A stretch of 64,000 nt of DNA from Secundilactobacillus kimchicus JCM 15530 (GCF_001433995.1 NZ_AZCX01000001.1:422002-486001), one strand, 5' to 3'. Counted from the stretch's first letter, positions 29,174 to 40,887 are shown. Translations and numbers: made by a program. The notes: generated by a model not told the origin, from the letters alone.

Positions 29174-29401
29174 TTAATCCTTAGCTGAATCTTTCTGATC
29201 GTCTACCAGGGCAACCTTGACTGCTTGGGGCCCCTTGGCGCCTTCCACGACAACAAAGCGGACTTTTTGCCCAGCAGTTAGCGTTTTAAACCCAGCCCCT
29301 TCAATCCCCGTGTAGTGAACAAATAAGTTTTCGCCATCATCACTTGTAATGAAGCCGTAACCGTTTTTTTCGTTATAACTCTTAACAACACCTGTTAGCA
29401 T
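29174..29401 (-). CDS. Cold-shock-domain protein
   Basis: 75 aa. Single OB-fold RNA-binding protein: RNP1 as NGYGFITS and RNP2 as LFVHYTGI. It deviates from standard CspA (KGFGFI, VFVHFS) and carries an Asp/Lys-rich tail. The start is the ATG at 29401 with GGAGGG 7 nt before; the frame is open for 19 codons further back, but through a hairpin and without a site. May act as an RNA chaperone. Confidence 0.88.
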   Translation of the reverse strand: MLTGVVKSYNEKNGYGFITSDDGENLFVHYTGIEGAGFKTLTAGQKVRFVVVEGAKGPQAVKVALVDDQKDSAKD

Positions 29402-29423
29402 CCCTGAACCCTCCATTGACAAC

Positions 29424-29459
29424 AAAGAGCGTTCAAAACTCCCGTCTCGAACGCTCAAA
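29424..29459 (-). terminator. Hairpin between ileS and the cold-shock gene
   Basis: GAGCGTTC (29427-29434) pairs with GAACGCTC (29449-29456). On the minus strand the tail is CUUUGUUGUC, so it is a weak terminator of ileS. It ends just before the ribosome site of the cold-shock gene and could also tune that gene. Confidence 0.5.
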
Positions 29460-29464
29460 GTTAA

Positions 29465-32272
29465 TTAGTTTTCGTAATCTTCAAAAGTTGAATCAACCGT
29501 TTCCGGGAAATTTTCACGCACAATTTTGGCACAACGAGCACAGAAATGTGGATAGCTCGGATCGCTACCAACGTCTTCGCGAGTCATCCGACAGCGATCA
29601 CAAACGTCACCGTCCGCTTGACTCACTAGCACAGCCACACCATCGTCAAAGTTTTCGGCGTTATCGGGTGCGCTCGTTAACGATGAAACCGTCAACCCTG
29701 AAACCATCAAAATCTGAGAAACGTTAGTATCCAACGCCTTCAAGAGCGTTTGATACTGATCATCGACGTATAGATCAAGTTTAGCCTCCGAGGCCTTCCC
29801 GATTAACTTCGCATCCCGCGCCTCCTCTAGCGCCTTCAGCACATCACTTCTAAGGGCCATGAAGCGCCCCCAGTTCTCAAGCAATTCAGCTTGGTTATCA
29901 TAGGATTGAACCACGGGCATCTCCGCTAATTGCGCATAATCTTCGGGCTCCTTCAAGAATTCCCAAATTTCTTCGGCAGTGTGTGGCAGAATTGGTGTGA
30001 GCAACTTAGTTAACCCAACGGCAACGGTGTAAAGGACTGTTTGCATTGACCGGCGACTAGCGCTGGCTTCAGCGTCGATGTACAAAATATCCTTTGCAAA
30101 ATCCAAGTAGAACGCAGATAAATCACTAATCACAAAGTTCATGACCTGCTTATAAATACCTAAAAAGTCATAGGTATCGTACTTAGCTTTCACATCTTTG
30201 ACCAAGTTGTTGAATTGGACCAACATGTACTGGTCTGCGCTAGCTAATTGATCGTAGGCAACAGCATCCGTTTCCGGATCAAAATCGCTGGTATTCGCCA
30301 ACATGTAGCGCATCGTATTTCTGATTTTCTTGTAAGCATCAGAAATTTTGGTGAAGGCATCCACTGACACTCGAACATCAGCGCTGGAGTCCACTGAAGC
30401 CACCCACAGCCGGATGATTTCAGCGCCCATTTGCTTGATGATTTCTGCTGGTGCAATGGTGTTTCCCAACGACTTACTCATTTTATGGCCTTGACCATCA
30501 AGGGTGAACCCTTGTGATAGGACTTGCTTATAAGGCGCATGACCCGAAACAGCGACACTCGTAATCAAACTTGAGTTGAACCAGCCACGGTACTGGTCAG
30601 ACCCTTCAAGGTAAAGGTCGGCCGGGTAAGTCAAGTCAGGTCGTTCAACTAACACGCCTTGGTGTGACGAACCGGAATCAAACCAAACATCCATGATGTC
30701 TGTTTCCTTGGTAAATTGGCCATTTGGTGAATGCGGTGAAGTGAACCCATCAGGTAACAGATCCTTTGCATCACGATCAAACCAAATATCTGATCCATAT
30801 TTTTCAAAGAGTTGGGCAACGTGTTCAGTGGTTTCTTCTGTGATGATGGCTTCACCGTCTTCACCATAAAAGATTGGCAGTGGAACGCCCCAAACGCGTT
30901 GCCGGGAAATGACCCAGTCGCCCCGGTCAGCAATCATATTATGGAGCCGCTTCTTACCCCAATCTGGGAAGAACGTCACATCGTCAATAGCCGCAAGAAT
31001 TTCATCTCTGATCTTATCAACAGACGCAAACCACTGTGGTGTGGCCCGGAAAATAACTGGCTTTTTAGTCCGCCAGTCAAATGGATAGCTGTGTTCGTAT
31101 GGCATATAGTCAAGGAGCACACCCGCTTCTTTGAGCTTATCAAGTGCAATCTGATTTCCGTCTTCGTAAAAGACCCCTTCAAAATCTGGCCCAGCTTCGG
31201 CGGTTAAATAGCCTTTATCATCAACTGGCACTAAAATATCAAGCCCGTATTGTTGACCAACACGGAAGTCATCTTCACCAAATCCTGGTGCCGTGTGGAC
31301 GAGTCCAGTCCCAGCATCTAAGGTGACAAAATCGCCGAGCATCGTCACTAATTTCCGTTCAGGATAAAATGGATGCTGCGTTAAGACGCGGTCTAGGGCT
31401 TCCCCTTTGACCATTTTTAACGTTGTCACATCTTCCCAGCCAAACTTTTCGCTCACGTCGGCCAATAGCTCAGCGGCAACCACGAACTTACGCGTTTCGC
31501 CGGCTGGTTGAACAACCGCATAGTCAAAAGTGGCATCCACGGTAATCCCCTCAGAAGCGGGAATCGTCCATGGCGTCGTCGTCCAAACCACCAAGTACGT
31601 GTCTGTATCTAAGACACCTTTACCGTCAACGACGCGTTCTCCATAAAACGCTGATGGCGAAGTCACGTCGTGGTATTCCACTTCAGCTTCAGCCATGGCA
31701 GATTCAGATGACCATGACCAGAAAACGGGTTTTTTACCCTTAAAGATTAACCCCCGTTTTGCAAAGGCACCAAACACCCGAACTTCTTGGGCTTCAAATT
31801 CAGGGTTCAAGGTCAAATATGGGTTATCCCAGTCACCGGCAACACCTAGTCGCTTAAATTCTTCTCGTTGCCGATCCACTTGTTCCAGGGCATATTGTCG
31901 ACAAAGTTTTCTAAATTCCGTGGTCGACATCTTCTTACGGTCGTAACCCTGTTGCGTTAATTTCTGTTCAATAGGCAATCCGTGTGTATCCCAACCTGGC
32001 ACGTACGGTGCCCGAAAACCATTCATTGACTTAAAACGAACAATAAAGTCTTTCGAAATTTTGTTGAGTGCATGCCCCATGTGAATGTCACCATTGGCAT
32101 ATGGCGGGCCATCATGAAGAACGAAGGTCGGTTTACCTTCATTTATTTTTTGTCGAAGTTGATAAACCCCGTTTTCTTCCCAAGCTTTTTCGCGATTCCC
32201 TTCCTTAACTGGCAGATTACCGCGCATTTTGAACTTGGTTTTACCTAAATTAAGCGTTTCTTTTACCCGCAT
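29465..32272 (-). CDS. ileS: Isoleucyl-tRNA synthetase
   Basis: 935 aa. Charges tRNA-Ile. HIGH motif as HMGH (after GPPYANGDI, ~60), KMSKS as [10 protein letters not shown], editing domain between them, and a C-terminal zinc finger with two CxxC pairs (CDRC and CARC) typical of the bacterial type. ATG at 32272. Controlled by the T-box leader just upstream, and placed after divIVA as in most Firmicutes. Confidence 0.97.
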   Translation of the reverse strand: MRVKETLNLGKTKFKMRGNLPVKEGNREKAWEENGVYQLRQKINEGKPTFVLHDGPPYANGDIHMGHALNKISKDFIVRFKSMNGFRAPYVPGWDTHGLPIEQKLTQQGYDRKKMSTTEFRKLCRQYALEQVDRQREEFKRLGVAGDWDNPYLTLNPEFEAQEVRVFGAFAKRGLIFKGKKPVFWSWSSESAMAEAEVEYHDVTSPSAFYGERVVDGKGVLDTDTYLVVWTTTPWTIPASEGITVDATFDYAVVQPAGETRKFVVAAELLADVSEKFGWEDVTTLKMVKGEALDRVLTQHPFYPERKLVTMLGDFVTLDAGTGLVHTAPGFGEDDFRVGQQYGLDILVPVDDKGYLTAEAGPDFEGVFYEDGNQIALDKLKEAGVLLDYMPYEHSYPFDWRTKKPVIFRATPQWFASVDKIRDEILAAIDDVTFFPDWGKKRLHNMIADRGDWVISRQRVWGVPLPIFYGEDGEAIITEETTEHVAQLFEKYGSDIWFDRDAKDLLPDGFTSPHSPNGQFTKETDIMDVWFDSGSSHQGVLVERPDLTYPADLYLEGSDQYRGWFNSSLITSVAVSGHAPYKQVLSQGFTLDGQGHKMSKSLGNTIAPAEIIKQMGAEIIRLWVASVDSSADVRVSVDAFTKISDAYKKIRNTMRYMLANTSDFDPETDAVAYDQLASADQYMLVQFNNLVKDVKAKYDTYDFLGIYKQVMNFVISDLSAFYLDFAKDILYIDAEASASRRSMQTVLYTVAVGLTKLLTPILPHTAEEIWEFLKEPEDYAQLAEMPVVQSYDNQAELLENWGRFMALRSDVLKALEEARDAKLIGKASEAKLDLYVDDQYQTLLKALDTNVSQILMVSGLTVSSLTSAPDNAENFDDGVAVLVSQADGDVCDRCRMTREDVGSDPSYPHFCARCAKIVRENFPETVDSTFEDYEN

Positions 32273-32308
32273 TAGGGTCCCTCCTTATTTTTCGGATTAG
32301 AACCACAA

Positions 32309-32529
32309 AAAAAGACCTCATCCAAGGGACGAAGTCTTCGTGGTACCACCCAATTTTAGAATTATAAAATTCTCTTTACTTCGTGATAACGGCACGGTAC
32401 CGGTCTAGCTTACTCATTCGGCTAGACAACCCGAAGATGATCTGCACAATGATGAGTGGCCACCGGACTTTCACCTAACACCGGCTCTCTATGACGTCAC
32501 CACGCGCTTTCTGTTCCCCGAACGTTTTT
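32309..32529 (-). ncRNA. T-box leader of ileS
   Basis: Minus strand: the conserved T-box AATTGGGTGGTACCACG is at 32339-32355, followed by a terminator stem (32311-32338) with a U-run. Upstream is a long stem I region with many paired blocks and an ATC triplet near 32440 that could be the Ile specifier codon. Uncharged tRNA-Ile would favour the antiterminator. The leader begins right after the divIVA stop, and a TATAAG -10-like hexamer lies in the last divIVA codons. Confidence 0.93.
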
Positions 32530-32530
32530 C

Positions 32531-33256
32531 TTACTTATAAGTGTCATCCGCATCATCCGGGAAAACGACGACTGTTTCCACATTTTCCGGACTCTGCGAG
32601 TTGACTGTTTGCTCGGTTTCTTCAATCTCTTCCGGTGCCTGATCGGCCGCCGATTGATTCTCTGAAACCGGAGCTTGCGAGTTTGAGTTTACCTCTTGTC
32701 CGTTAGCGTTGTCAAGTTCAGACTGCTCAATTGCGCGCTTCAACTCATCAAACGAACTATCTTGGGTTAACAGGTCATCCCAATCGCCGCCCTTTACCAC
32801 TTCCAGTTGGGTGTCTAACATCACTTCCAGTCGTTGACGGAAAACCCGAACACCCTTCTTCAAGTCGTCGGTTTCAATGGCTAGCCGCTTAGCTTGTTCA
32901 ACAGCGCCATTCACTAGCTGGTCGGCTTTCTCATTAGCGGCATTGACAATATCAGTGGCCTGTTTCTGGGCCTCCTGATTAATAATCTCAGCCTCGCGCT
33001 GAGAGTTATTTTTGACCTTATCCGCCGCCTCTTGGGCAACAATGATGGATTGGTTCAACGAGTCTTTTAACTCGGTAAAATACTTTAATTTTTCATCGCT
33101 GGTGGCCAATTGTTCGGTCAGCTTTTTATTTTCATCTAGCGTAATCTGATAATCCTTAATGATTTGTTCTAAAAAATCGTTGACCTCGTCGATGTTATAT
33201 CCCCGAAGCTTGGTCGAAAACTCCTTATTATGAATATCTACTGGGCTGAGTACCAT
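32531..33256 (-). CDS. divIVA: Cell-division protein DivIVA
   Basis: 241 aa. Coiled-coil protein that binds curved membrane at poles and septa. N-terminal membrane-binding part (SPVDIHNKEF, RGYNIDEVNDFLEQI), long coiled coil to ~165, and an acidic Gln/Glu/Ser-rich tail. ATG at 33256 after GGGGGG. Follows ylmH by 17 bp, the usual end of the division cluster. Confidence 0.95.
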   Translation of the reverse strand: MVLSPVDIHNKEFSTKLRGYNIDEVNDFLEQIIKDYQITLDENKKLTEQLATSDEKLKYFTELKDSLNQSIIVAQEAADKVKNNSQREAEIINQEAQKQATDIVNAANEKADQLVNGAVEQAKRLAIETDDLKKGVRVFRQRLEVMLDTQLEVVKGGDWDDLLTQDSSFDELKRAIEQSELDNANGQEVNSNSQAPVSENQSAADQAPEEIEETEQTVNSQSPENVETVVVFPDDADDTYK

Positions 33257-33273
33257 GTGAATCCCCCCAAAAC

Positions 33274-34056
33274 TTATTTGTGTAAAATTGACAACGTGAC
33301 CCGCAACTTTTCCCGTTTGGTCAAGCCGTCAACGCTGTCTAACCGAACCCGACCATAACCGCGAACTGAAACAACGTCTGCATATTCCAATTGATAATCA
33401 GGACGGTCAAAGTCCGTCCAGTTCAACTGAATCCGACCCGCTTCAATCAATTCTTTCGCATGGTGTCGTGAGAGGTGAAAAGCCGTTGCGACAACATTGT
33501 CCAGTCGAGCTGATGACAAGGTTGTTTCGCTTTGCTCCCATGCCGTTACCGGTGTTATCACTTGATCAAGGCTAAGCGGTTCTAAACGGACTTTGACCTT
33601 GCCAATTCGGTCGATTTGCAAACTGACATACTCACTCATCTCATTGGTGGTGACGAGTTGCCAGCGCGTGTCATCCGTGATGATATCACCGACAACGCCG
33701 CGTTCAACACCGGCCCCCATTAGGGTTCCTAAAATTTGACCATGGTGCAATTCCGTAAACTTAATCGGATAGTTAATTTCAAACAAACTCAGACTAAAGT
33801 CTGCTTCATGAATGTCATAATAATCCGGATAAATTAATCCCCGCTTCATTTCAGCTGCCTGGTATCCCCCGTTAAGACCTAGTTTAAGGCCTTCAACCCG
33901 ATTGACTAGAGTCGTTAAAATGTATTGCTGCCGGGGATTCAAAAAAAGGGTCAGAATCGGCCGATACTCGTCACTGGCCTGTTGAATCCAACCCGTCGCC
34001 GTCTCAATAAACGGCGCTTCGTCTTTTCTAAAATGTTGTGCAACATTGTCTGCCAA
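33274..34056 (-). CDS. ylmH: S4-domain RNA-binding protein YlmH
   Basis: 260 aa. Cluster member with a C-terminal S4 RNA-binding domain (about 180-240: SARLDNVVATAFHLSRHHAKELIEAG); linked in Bacillus to ribosome rescue and division. The N-terminal part starts MADNVAQHF and has an RNA-associated fold. TTG start at 34056 with AGGAGG 7 nt upstream. Between ylmG and divIVA, as expected. Confidence 0.92.
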   Translation of the reverse strand: MADNVAQHFRKDEAPFIETATGWIQQASDEYRPILTLFLNPRQQYILTTLVNRVEGLKLGLNGGYQAAEMKRGLIYPDYYDIHEADFSLSLFEINYPIKFTELHHGQILGTLMGAGVERGVVGDIITDDTRWQLVTTNEMSEYVSLQIDRIGKVKVRLEPLSLDQVITPVTAWEQSETTLSSARLDNVVATAFHLSRHHAKELIEAGRIQLNWTDFDRPDYQLEYADVVSVRGYGRVRLDSVDGLTKREKLRVTLSILHK

Positions 34057-34067
34057 AAGATTGCCTC

Positions 34068-34349
34068 CTAGTACAACAGGTTCAGCAACAGAATTTGGAC
34101 GTACTGAAGGCCGTATTGAACCCCGGTCAAAACCAAAATTGCGACCAGTGGGGCGAACCCGATCATGCCTAAATGCGCCCAGTTAAACCAGCTTTGAAAC
34201 GGCTCAACGATTCGAGCCAATAGTCGCCCAAGTCCGGTCTGATAAGCACCCGGGAACCAACTGAGTAACGCATAAACGACAATCGCTAGAATGTAAACTT
34301 GGATCAGACGTTGCAACACGTAAAAAATTAAACTGATGAGACTGATCAA
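34068..34349 (-). CDS. ylmG: YggT-family membrane protein YlmG
   Basis: 93 aa. Two hydrophobic helices (about 3-24 and 60-88) joined by the conserved ALLSWFPG and PFQSWFNW segments of the YggT family. Linked to membrane or division roles; exact function unknown. The start is TTG at 34349, 7 nt after AAGGAG and 4 bp past sepF; longer frames upstream overlap sepF and can be dismissed. Confidence 0.88.
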   Translation of the reverse strand: MISLISLIFYVLQRLIQVYILAIVVYALLSWFPGAYQTGLGRLLARIVEPFQSWFNWAHLGMIGFAPLVAILVLTGVQYGLQYVQILLLNLLY

Positions 34350-34353
34350 CGGC

Positions 34354-34794
34354 TTACTCCTTATTAAAGTTGTCTGAGAAGTTAGCGGAAATATCACCGC
34401 TAACCTCATAGTTACTAGGCGTGCAAAGAAAAATTTGGTTTCCGATTCTTTCGATATCACCATCGATGGCGTACAAAGCACCCGTTAAGAAATCGACGAT
34501 GCGAACCGCCTGATCGTGCTCAATTCTGGAAAAATTTACGACAGCCGCCTGATTTTTCATCAGTTGGCTTGCAATCTCTTGAACATCAGAATAAAGTCGC
34601 GGTTCAAACAGCACAATCTGATTTAACGTTGGTTTCGCTGCGTTAATCGAGACAACCTTATTGTTTGGCCGGATTGGCGCTCCTGAAGGTGACGTCGTTG
34701 AGGACGTCGCTTGGTCGCTACCATCCGTCTGTTCAAACGCATCATAATCATCATCGTCAACGCCAAAAAATCGGCTTAGACTAAATCTTGCCAT
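34354..34794 (-). CDS. sepF: Cell-division protein SepF
   Basis: 146 aa. Tethers FtsZ to the membrane. The N-terminal amphipathic helix (MARFSLSRFFG), an acidic linker and the C-terminal SepF fold with VVNFSR and FLTGALYAIDGDIERIG are present. ATG at 34794 after GGGGAGG, 23 bp after ftsZ. Normal length. Confidence 0.94.
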   Translation of the reverse strand: MARFSLSRFFGVDDDDYDAFEQTDGSDQATSSTTSPSGAPIRPNNKVVSINAAKPTLNQIVLFEPRLYSDVQEIASQLMKNQAAVVNFSRIEHDQAVRIVDFLTGALYAIDGDIERIGNQIFLCTPSNYEVSGDISANFSDNFNKE

Positions 34795-34817
34795 TATCCA
34801 GACCTCCCCCGGTTGGT

Positions 34818-36050
34818 TTAATCGTCGCTTTTACGACGATGCTTGAAGAACGGTGGTGTATCAAGCCCACTATCGTCTGAAGAGTTGTTCGTGTCATTGT
34901 CATTAAAAACGTTAAAATCTGGTTTCGAAACACCGTCAAATTCATTGTCCACTGGTCGCGGTGCTGGCCGGTTTGTTTCTTGACGGGGTGCTTCATTAGG
35001 TGTTGATGACCAGTTGCTAAACGGATCATTTAAGGCTGTGGCGTTGTCCGTAGTGGCCCGGCGCGCTGTTCGAGACGTCGCAGTGCCGCTATTGCGAGCA
35101 TCAATTCCGGTTGCAATAACCGTCACCCGAACTTCGTCACCGAGATCCTCATCAATGGAAGTCCCAAAGATAATGTTAACATCACTGGTTGCGGCCTCAG
35201 ACACAATTTCGGAAGCAGCTTGAGCTTCGAAAAGTGATAGGTCTGGCCCACCCGTAATGTTTAAAAGCACTTGTTCGGCACCATCAATCGATACTTCAAG
35301 AAGCGGTGACGAGATGGCTTTCTTGGTGGCATCCGCTGTTCGGTTTTCGCCGTTGGCTGCCCCGACTCCCATAAGTGCTGAGCCTTGGTCCTTCATAACT
35401 GTCTTAACATCGGCAAAGTCCAGGTTCACGTAACCAGGGCTTGTGATCAGGTCTGAAATCCCTTGAACCCCTTGACGTAACACGTTATCAGCTTCTTGGA
35501 AAGCTTCCATCATTGGCGTCTTTTTATCAACCATTTCGAGCAGACGGTTATTAGCAATCACAATCAGAGTATCCACGTTTTCCTTCATTGAGGCGACCCC
35601 TTCAGCTGCGTAACGGGAACGCTTTGGACCTTCAAACGTGAACGGTCGAGTGACAACGCCAACCGTTAAAGCCCCAGAATCTTTGGCAATCTTAGCAACA
35701 ACGGGAGCGGCACCGTTACCGGTACCACCACCCATTCCGGCCGTGACAAAAACCATGTCGGCACCGGTTAACGCTTCACTAATCTGTTCTTCGCTTTCCT
35801 GGGCGGCCTTTGCCCCAATCTCTGGATTGGATCCAGCCCCTAATCCGCGGGTTAATTTTGGTCCGAGTTGGATCTTAGTTTCTGCTTTTGAGGCTTCAAG
35901 TGCTTGAACATCAGTGTTAGCAACAATGAATTCAACCCCTTTAACGTCTTCGGAGATCATTCGGTTAACGGCGTTACCACCGCCACCACCAACACCGATT
36001 ACTTTAATGTTGGCACCGTGATTTTGAGCCGAGTCTAACGAAAATTCCAT
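34818..36050 (-). CDS. ftsZ: Cell-division GTPase FtsZ
   Basis: 410 aa. Tubulin-like GTPase that forms the division ring. The tubulin signature [11 protein letters not shown] (~105-115), [13 protein letters not shown] near the start, and the C-terminal conserved peptide ([11 protein letters not shown]) that binds FtsA and SepF are all visible. A Gln/Asn/Asp-rich linker precedes that peptide. ATG at 36050 with GGAGGG upstream. Follows ftsA by 26 bp. Confidence 0.98.
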   Translation of the reverse strand: MEFSLDSAQNHGANIKVIGVGGGGGNAVNRMISEDVKGVEFIVANTDVQALEASKAETKIQLGPKLTRGLGAGSNPEIGAKAAQESEEQISEALTGADMVFVTAGMGGGTGNGAAPVVAKIAKDSGALTVGVVTRPFTFEGPKRSRYAAEGVASMKENVDTLIVIANNRLLEMVDKKTPMMEAFQEADNVLRQGVQGISDLITSPGYVNLDFADVKTVMKDQGSALMGVGAANGENRTADATKKAISSPLLEVSIDGAEQVLLNITGGPDLSLFEAQAASEIVSEAATSDVNIIFGTSIDEDLGDEVRVTVIATGIDARNSGTATSRTARRATTDNATALNDPFSNWSSTPNEAPRQETNRPAPRPVDNEFDGVSKPDFNVFNDNDTNNSSDDSGLDTPPFFKHRRKSDD

Positions 36051-36076
36051 TTTTATTTCCCTCCAATTGGTCCGTT

Positions 36077-37405
36077 TTAATCAAAAAAGTTGCTGAAGAA
36101 ATCACGCAGCCCTTGACCACGGTTTTTCTTTTGTTTGGGTTCCCGAGCAACCTGCTTAGCTGGGCGGTGCCGAGAGTCCTTTTCCTCGGTTTGAACCTGC
36201 GTGGGATCTGCTGGCACCTGAACCTTGCCAGCTAACTGCCCACTACCAGAAACGGCTGATTGGACCAACAAGTCAACTTCGCTCATCTGACCACGATAAT
36301 CAACCAGTGATAGCGCCTGCGTAAACGACGGATGGCGTAACCCCATCTGATCAGGAATTGACACCCGAACTGCCGTATCAAACTCGGCTTTAACAAGATC
36401 AGCAATTCCTGGTAACGCAGCAACTCCACCGGTTAAAACAATCCCACCGGGTAAGCCAGGCGCATTAGTTGTCGCTAATTTAGCCCGTAATTTATCAAAA
36501 ATCTGCATCAATCGGGCCTCAATGATTTCTGCTAAATACTGTTCCGAAATCGTGGTCGGTTGACTTTGGCCAATAACATCTACTGGAAACTCATTTTCTT
36601 CTGAAGCTTGAGTAGCGTCAGCATAGCCGTAGTTTCGTTTTAACTTTTCCGCGTTTTCAATCGACGTGTTTAAGACGACCGAGATGTCTTTTGTGATGTA
36701 GTCGCCGCCTTCAGGATCAACATCGGCATACTTCAACCGGTGATCATGAATAACAGCCGCTGTTGACTGGCCGCCGCCAAGGTCCATGATGATCGTCCCA
36801 AAGTCTTGTTCACCATCACTTAAAATGCTCTTACCCTGGGCGATCGGACTCACAACGGCCAGTTCCACGTTTAAGCCGGCCTGTTCCGCTGCTTTTTTAG
36901 CATTATGCACAATGGTCTTTGGTCCGCTAAACAGCATCCCATGCATCTCAAGGCGAACCCCGACCATTGAACGGGGGTCTTTGATGCCATCAAAACCATC
37001 AACAACGAATTCGTCAGCGACTAAGTTCACGATTTCCCGCTCCGGAGGCAAATTTTGAATAATTGCAGCTGAAGCAACGTCTTGAACGTCCTGCTCCGTA
37101 ATTTCTCGAGCCGCGTCACCAATGGCAATTGTGCCAGTGACTGGCTCGATTTTCAGCATGTTAGCTGAAATGCCGACTACCACGTCGTGAATCTGCACAC
37201 TGGCTTTTTCCTCAGCCGCTTTAACCGCCTTACCAATGGCTTCACTTGCTTGGTCAATATCAACGATAACGCCCCGGCTAACGCCAGCTGAACGCTCGTT
37301 TCCAACGCCAATAACGTTCAATTGGCCCTTAAGATATTCGGCCACGATTACTTTTATTGAGGTTGTTCCAATATCTAGTCCCACATACATACCTGAAGTA
37401 TCCAT
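36077..37405 (-). CDS. ftsA: Cell-division protein FtsA
   Basis: 442 aa. Actin-like ATPase anchoring FtsZ. Phosphate-1 [11 protein letters not shown] near residue 8, [13 protein letters not shown], and a C-terminal amphipathic helix ([12 protein letters not shown]) for membrane binding. The start is ATG at 37405; GGGAGG lies about 10 nt upstream. A ~65-residue disordered insert before the tail is longer than in Bacillus. Confidence 0.95.
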   Translation of the reverse strand: MDTSGMYVGLDIGTTSIKVIVAEYLKGQLNVIGVGNERSAGVSRGVIVDIDQASEAIGKAVKAAEEKASVQIHDVVVGISANMLKIEPVTGTIAIGDAAREITEQDVQDVASAAIIQNLPPEREIVNLVADEFVVDGFDGIKDPRSMVGVRLEMHGMLFSGPKTIVHNAKKAAEQAGLNVELAVVSPIAQGKSILSDGEQDFGTIIMDLGGGQSTAAVIHDHRLKYADVDPEGGDYITKDISVVLNTSIENAEKLKRNYGYADATQASEENEFPVDVIGQSQPTTISEQYLAEIIEARLMQIFDKLRAKLATTNAPGLPGGIVLTGGVAALPGIADLVKAEFDTAVRVSIPDQMGLRHPSFTQALSLVDYRGQMSEVDLLVQSAVSGSGQLAGKVQVPADPTQVQTEEKDSRHRPAKQVAREPKQKKNRGQGLRDFFSNFFD

Positions 37406-37533
37406 TCTGTAGGAGCCTCCCCTATTCCACATGATTTATGTTTGTTTTCATGAAAATTTGTCCTATATTAACACTCAGTTTACCACAAATGACCTACCGG
37501 AAAAAAGTGCTATTGTGAAGCGTTTTCCACTCC

Positions 37534-38373
37534 TTAAGAATTAAAGGGATACGAATACGCCCCAACTTCCAAATTCACAACGCCCTTTGTTTTCATTTTT
37601 TCGGCAATACTTGGATAGTACGCCATCTTTTTGGCAAAGGTGGACAGACTCGCATAAACCTCGTTACCATCGTTCATAAAGGCGTGAATACGCTCAGGAT
37701 TAGACTTCGTTGGGAGGTATTGAATTTCAGAAATTCCGCCCTTCAAGTCATCCGGTAACTGTGAAAATTGAACAATCATTTTATGTAACGTCTGCTGCGA
37801 GTTAAATTTATCATAAACCGGATAATTTCCTGAAGGTTGTTGCCGGGTCTCCTTAGAAATCACACCGCTTTCTAGCGCAACCTGATATTGCCCCTTCGAA
37901 GCCACATACCCAGCCGTCGGGTATTCCTTAACCCGGATTTTTAAGTGGTTAAAATTGCTGATGTCAAAAGAAAGTTGGCGAACTCTTGGTTCCTTTTTTT
38001 CGGCCGAAGCCGTCAACTGGTCTTTTTTGCCAACCACTCGGAAAATCGAATCACCACGGTGAACCGCGGCTACATTTTCAACTTGGCGACTCGTGAGTTC
38101 ACGATTTCCTACCACTTGAATGGCGCTAATATGACTAAGGGGTGATACAAAATACACCGCTATTAGTAAAACAACGCCAAAAGAGCCGATGAGAATCCCC
38201 ATCCGCCGGCTAAGTTGACGTTCTTTTTGCTGTTTGAGCTTGGGCAACTTCTTACCAATCCGCAACTTAGGCCGATGCTTTTTAGCAGCAGCGTGTTGTT
38301 TTTGAGCTTGTTGATACTTCTCCCAAGGGGTGAGCTCGGAATTGGAAGTTGTCTTTTTGGATTTAAAGGCCAT
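37534..38373 (-). CDS. divIB: Cell-division protein DivIB/FtsQ
   Basis: 279 aa. Basic cytoplasmic N-terminus, one membrane helix (~62-82), then a POTRA domain (ISAIQVVGNRELTSRQV) and the beta domain outside the cell; part of the DivIB-FtsL-DivIC complex. ATG at 38373, a TTG one codon earlier is in frame. Lies 12 bp after murG; 128 bp separates it from ftsA, where a second promoter may sit. Confidence 0.92.
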   Translation of the reverse strand: MAFKSKKTTSNSELTPWEKYQQAQKQHAAAKKHRPKLRIGKKLPKLKQQKERQLSRRMGILIGSFGVVLLIAVYFVSPLSHISAIQVVGNRELTSRQVENVAAVHRGDSIFRVVGKKDQLTASAEKKEPRVRQLSFDISNFNHLKIRVKEYPTAGYVASKGQYQVALESGVISKETRQQPSGNYPVYDKFNSQQTLHKMIVQFSQLPDDLKGGISEIQYLPTKSNPERIHAFMNDGNEVYASLSTFAKKMAYYPSIAEKMKTKGVVNLEVGAYSYPFNS

Positions 38374-38385
38374 CAAAGGACCCCC

Positions 38386-39483
38386 CTACGCGTCGTGCGT
38401 CACTGATTTTAAAATCGTAATCATTTCATCCGCCGCATGTGGTTTGCCCATTTTTTTGGACGCCTGCGCCATTTTGTCACGCTGAGACGAATCAAGCATC
38501 AATTGATCAATAGCTGAAACCAACGTCGTTGCAGACAAGTCGGCTTCTCTAATCATCACAGCAGCCCCTTGATCAACGAGACTTTGAGCATTCTTGGTTT
38601 GGTGGTCAGCCGTGACGTACGGACTCGGAATCAAAATAGACGGGACACCAATTGCCGTAATTTCAGCTAGGGTCGTTGCGCCAGCCCGACCCACAATGGC
38701 CGACAATTTCCGCAAAACAGCTGGCATATTATCCACATATGGTTGAACGGCAACGTTTGCGACGGTCCCCATTTTTTTGAGCTCAGCCGATACTGCGTCA
38801 AACCGCTTAGGCCCAGTCACAAAGACCACCTGATAATCCCGTTGAGCAAATGTCGGTAAGGCGTCAACCATCACTTGGTTGAGTCTCAGCGCCCCTTGAC
38901 TACCGCCAACCACCATGACAGTGGCAACGTCATCCTTCAACCCAAAGCGACTCAGCGAAAAATCAGCCGGAGCGTTGACAGCTTCTTGGGCCCGTGGGTT
39001 CCCAGTCATCACGACTTTTGCCGCCGGAAATTGCCGTCTAGCAGCCTCAAAATTAATTGCAATCTTATCGACATACCGGCTCAGAAACTTATTGGTCACC
39101 CCGACAACACTGTTTTGTTCGTGGATCACCGTTGGGACCCCCATCTTAGCCGCAGCGTACAAAACAGCTCCCGAGACGTACCCACCAGTCCCTAACACAA
39201 CGTCAGGTTGAAACTTCTTGATCAATTTTCGCGCAATCCTAACGCTTTTCAAGAACAAGTACAAGGTTTTAAAATTTTCAAGCGACAGGGACCGCTTAAA
39301 TCCCTGGATCTCGAGTGCTTCAAATGGCAGGCCGAGTTGCGGCACAATGCTACTTTCAATTCCCCGCTTTGAACCGACGTACATGACCTCGGTGTTGGGG
39401 TCGTTTTTTTTAAGTTGGTTAATAACGGCCAGCGCCGGGTAGATATGCCCCCCGGTACCGCCACCTGAGACCATTAAACGCAT
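38386..39483 (-). CDS. murG: UDP-GlcNAc lipid I transferase MurG
   Basis: 365 aa. Adds GlcNAc to lipid I to make lipid II at the inner membrane face. [14 protein letters not shown] at residues 6-19, [14 protein letters not shown] and [11 protein letters not shown] are the family blocks. ATG at 39483 shares one base with the murD stop (TAATG), so the two are coupled. Confidence 0.97.
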   Translation of the reverse strand: MRLMVSGGGTGGHIYPALAVINQLKKNDPNTEVMYVGSKRGIESSIVPQLGLPFEALEIQGFKRSLSLENFKTLYLFLKSVRIARKLIKKFQPDVVLGTGGYVSGAVLYAAAKMGVPTVIHEQNSVVGVTNKFLSRYVDKIAINFEAARRQFPAAKVVMTGNPRAQEAVNAPADFSLSRFGLKDDVATVMVVGGSQGALRLNQVMVDALPTFAQRDYQVVFVTGPKRFDAVSAELKKMGTVANVAVQPYVDNMPAVLRKLSAIVGRAGATTLAEITAIGVPSILIPSPYVTADHQTKNAQSLVDQGAAVMIREADLSATTLVSAIDQLMLDSSQRDKMAQASKKMGKPHAADEMITILKSVTHDA

Positions 39484-40862
39484 TACTGTTCCTCCTTTTG
39501 ACCAGTAAGGGCTTCAACTGCTTCAATGAACCGATCGCCCCGCACTTCAAAGTTTGGATACTGATCCCAACTTGCATTTGCAGGAGATAACAAGATCACA
39601 TCGCCAGGTGCACTCAGATTGTAGGCAATTGGAACCGCAGCTTCCGCGTTTTCAGCATAGGCAATCGTTGAGATGCCTGCCGCTTTAGCGGCCTTTGCCA
39701 GTAGCTGTTGCGTCTCACCAAACAAAACAATCGCCTTAACGTGTGCTTTAAAGTAGGGCACTAGATTGTCAAACTCATAACCGCGATCTAGTCCACCAGC
39801 CAATAACACGACGGGTTCTTTAAATCCGTTCAATGCCATTTCCGTTGCTTCCATATCGGTGGCTTTGGAATCGTTATAATACTTTCGGCCCGCGGCCGTC
39901 AAAACATACTGCGTTCTGTGTCGGACCCCACCAAACGTCGTTAACACGTGACGAATAGCGTCATTTGAACGTCCCTCAATCTTAGCGACTGCAATGGCTG
40001 CTAACGCGTTTTCGATGTTGTGCGTACCAGGCACACGAACGTCACTGGCAGCCATCACAAGTTCACCCTTAAAGTATAAATTGCCGTCTTGTTCGTAGGC
40101 ACCATCAGTTGTCACTGCTTGTCTTGAAAACGGGACAATTTGAGCCTGACTGCGTTGCGCTAATGTTCGCCACTCTGGGGCATCAAAATTAACGACAAAG
40201 TAATCGTTCGCGGTTTGGTTTGCCGTAATGCGCATTTTAGCGTTAACGTAATTCTCACGGGTCTTGTGATAGTCTAAATGGTTAGAAAAAATATTCGTTA
40301 AAACGGCAATGTGGGGATGAAACGTCGTCGTTCCCAGCAACATAAAACTCGACACTTCTAGAACCAATGTGTCATCAGCGGTCATTTCCTGAGCGACTTC
40401 ACTAGCTGGAACACCAATGTTACCGGCGTAGGCGCTTCGGCCCTGAACGCGTTCTTGGTTAAGAATTTTGGTAATCATCGTTGTGGTGGTTGTTTTACCG
40501 TTGCTACCAGTAACGGCGACGAGTTCGCCTTCGTTAACTTCACTAGCCAACTCTACTTCCGTAATAATTGGTAACTGCTTAGCAAGGGCGGCTTGGACTA
40601 AGGGAACGTCGTACGCAATCCCGGGGTTTTTCACCATTAAATCAAAATCATCCGTCAATTGATCAGCCGTTTGCGGGCCAGTTAAAACTGTCACACCGGC
40701 AGCTTTTAAGGTTTGTGCAGCTGGATTATCACGCAGCGTTTTTTGATCACTGACCGTTACCTTGGCTCCGAGTTTTTGCAAAAGTAACGCTGCATGATAC
40801 CCACTCTTCGCTAGGCCCAAAACAAAGACCTTTTTACCACTATACGTTTGAACATTTTTCAT
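39483..40862 (-). CDS. murD: UDP-MurNAc-L-Ala:D-Glu ligase MurD
   Basis: 459 aa. Adds D-Glu to UDP-MurNAc-L-Ala. The ATP site [12 protein letters not shown] (~114-125), HNIENALAA and the N-terminal LGLAKSG are seen. ATG at 40862, with AGGTGG 8 nt upstream; a GTG at 40874 is in frame but unsupported. Follows mraY by 25 bp. Confidence 0.97.
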   Translation of the reverse strand: MKNVQTYSGKKVFVLGLAKSGYHAALLLQKLGAKVTVSDQKTLRDNPAAQTLKAAGVTVLTGPQTADQLTDDFDLMVKNPGIAYDVPLVQAALAKQLPIITEVELASEVNEGELVAVTGSNGKTTTTTMITKILNQERVQGRSAYAGNIGVPASEVAQEMTADDTLVLEVSSFMLLGTTTFHPHIAVLTNIFSNHLDYHKTRENYVNAKMRITANQTANDYFVVNFDAPEWRTLAQRSQAQIVPFSRQAVTTDGAYEQDGNLYFKGELVMAASDVRVPGTHNIENALAAIAVAKIEGRSNDAIRHVLTTFGGVRHRTQYVLTAAGRKYYNDSKATDMEATEMALNGFKEPVVLLAGGLDRGYEFDNLVPYFKAHVKAIVLFGETQQLLAKAAKAAGISTIAYAENAEAAVPIAYNLSAPGDVILLSPANASWDQYPNFEVRGDRFIEAVEALTGQKEEQ

Positions 40863-40887
40863 TATTTCTGCCACCTATCGAGAAGTA

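Noticed and set aside
30812..31207. 131-codon frame antisense to ileS
   Set aside because: Shadow of a conserved gene, no ribosome site.
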